Both the position numbers and the translations under genes were made by a program. From assembly GCA_030044695.1 (NCBI GenBank), contig JASIDM010000102.1:1-30722 (forward strand): a stretch of 30,722 bases of DNA, written 5' to 3'. Each line of letters begins with the position of its first letter. Within the stretch, counting starts at the first letter, position 1. The notes beneath the pieces were generated by a model. The model did no database searches. It saw nothing but the letters and a program-made list of their open reading frames with translations, and had not been told where the DNA came from. The DNA comes from Thermoplasmata archaeon (GTDB lineage: Archaea; Thermoplasmatota; Thermoplasmata; Lutacidiplasmatales; UBA184). Below are positions 30,277 through 30,722 of this stretch, one piece after another.

Positions 30277-30722
30277 GTGGCCGCGGCCGGTTCCCTCGAG
30301 CTGGTCGAGCCGGATGTCGCGGTCGCGCGCGTGCTGATCGGGGTCGTCGCGGACGCGGACCGACGCCGCACAGTGCGCGGCGTGGCGTCGCAGCCGGCCC
30401 GCTTTCGCCTCACGGAACTGCGGGCGCGGCTCCTGCGCGAGCGCGTCTTCGAGGACACCAACCGGCTCCTGACCCGGCTCAAGCGCCGGGGACTGCTGGT
30501 CGAGCTCCCCGAGGGCCACGGGGACAAGCTCTTCCAGGTGCCGTACCCGCTCGAGCTCCGACAGTTGCTCCTCGACGAGGTCGGCCGGTCCGAGACGGTC
30601 GAGCCGTCCGCGCTGCAGCCGGTCCCGGACGAACCCGCCGAGATCCGGGGAATGGACTCGCAGTTCCTCGACCTGCTGAAGGAGATCGTCCGCAGCCGGC
30701 TCGACGCGACGGTCGAGTTCGG
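30277..30722 (+). CDS. Partial gene, winged-helix-like protein (runs off the window)
   Basis: 148 codons visible, open at the right edge. GTG start at 30277; a stop in frame at 30250-30252 and a TATA box directly upstream support it. The segment F-R-L-T-E-L-R-A-R-L-L-R-E-R-V-F, then T-N-R-L-L-T-R-L-K-R-R-G-L-L-V-E-L, then K-L-F-Q-V looks like a helix-helix-wing DNA-binding fold. An acidic linker and a new helix (Q-F-L-D-L-L-K-E-I-V) follow. The family is not recognised and the C-terminal part is missing. It could be a transcription regulator. Confidence 0.65.
   Translation, partial: MAAAGSLELVEPDVAVARVLIGVVADADRRRTVRGVASQPARFRLTELRARLLRERVFEDTNRLLTRLKRRGLLVELPEGHGDKLFQVPYPLELRQLLLDEVGRSETVEPSALQPVPDEPAEIRGMDSQFLDLLKEIVRSRLDATVEF

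Noticed and set aside
29670..30527. Longer thiolase frame reaching upstream over the nuclease gene
   Set aside because: Thiolase homology starts at M-S-V-H-I-A-A-V-G; the upstream part is Arg-rich and overlaps the nuclease in another frame.
1..30722. CRISPR array, rRNA gene, or insertion sequence with transposase
   Set aside because: No regularly spaced short repeats, no conserved rRNA segments and no transposase-like protein were seen in any frame.

Overview
The window reads as a high-GC archaeal chromosome segment, most likely from an uncultured Thermoplasmatota lineage (soil or sediment type). The evidence is as follows. TATA-like boxes lie about 25-30 bp upstream of many GTG/ATG starts, which suggests leaderless mRNAs. 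One tRNA carries a bulge-helix-bulge intron. A thiolase is paired with a DUF35 protein, and there is an Hjc-type resolvase. Large Asn-rich surface proteins carry repeats of the form F-x-E-x-G-L-P-x-G-T-x-W. The lineage is an inference; no rRNA gene is present.

Layout. 1-1120: an arsenic-type pair, a 5'-truncated ArsC and an aquaporin-family channel. 1159-6528: a GNAT acetyltransferase, a zinc-ribbon membrane protein, a large YVTN beta-propeller surface protein with three exact 76-residue repeats, and a small membrane protein. 6529-8184: mostly non-coding DNA around one small membrane protein. 8185-16267: a giant (about 2,100 residue) surface protein followed by three small membrane-protein genes, with base composition falling sharply from about 13.84 kb. 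This block is flanked by a 44-bp direct repeat (7794-7837 and 16268-16311, 42/44 identical), and the right copy overlaps the 3' end of tRNA-Thr(TGT). That is the signature of an element integrated at a tRNA gene, although no integrase is visible.

16700-21745: a two-gene membrane operon, an orphan urocanate hydratase, a VapBC toxin-antitoxin pair and a secreted membrane-anchored protein ending before a UUCG hairpin. 21836-27983: Nudix hydrolase, acyl-CoA ligase, a PIN-domain protein with no normal start codon, a zinc-finger alpha/beta hydrolase, a 3-hydroxyacyl-CoA dehydrogenase and a polytopic membrane protein.

28089-30722: tRNA-Ser(GCT) with a 31-nt intron inside the T-loop. The reverse-strand operon Hjc-like nuclease / thiolase-like protein / DUF35 protein has 4-bp overlaps between genes, and its last gene runs antisense into the tRNA. 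A divergent partial gene reaches the window end. The acyl-CoA ligase, hydroxyacyl-CoA dehydrogenase, thiolase-like protein and DUF35 partner suggest acyl-CoA metabolism. However, the thiolase-like protein has Ser where the nucleophilic Cys should be, so its chemistry is probably not ordinary thiolysis.

The most noteworthy items are the T-loop tRNA intron, the tRNA-Thr-flanked island with its unrecognised surface/membrane gene set, and the Cys-less thiolase/DUF35 pair.
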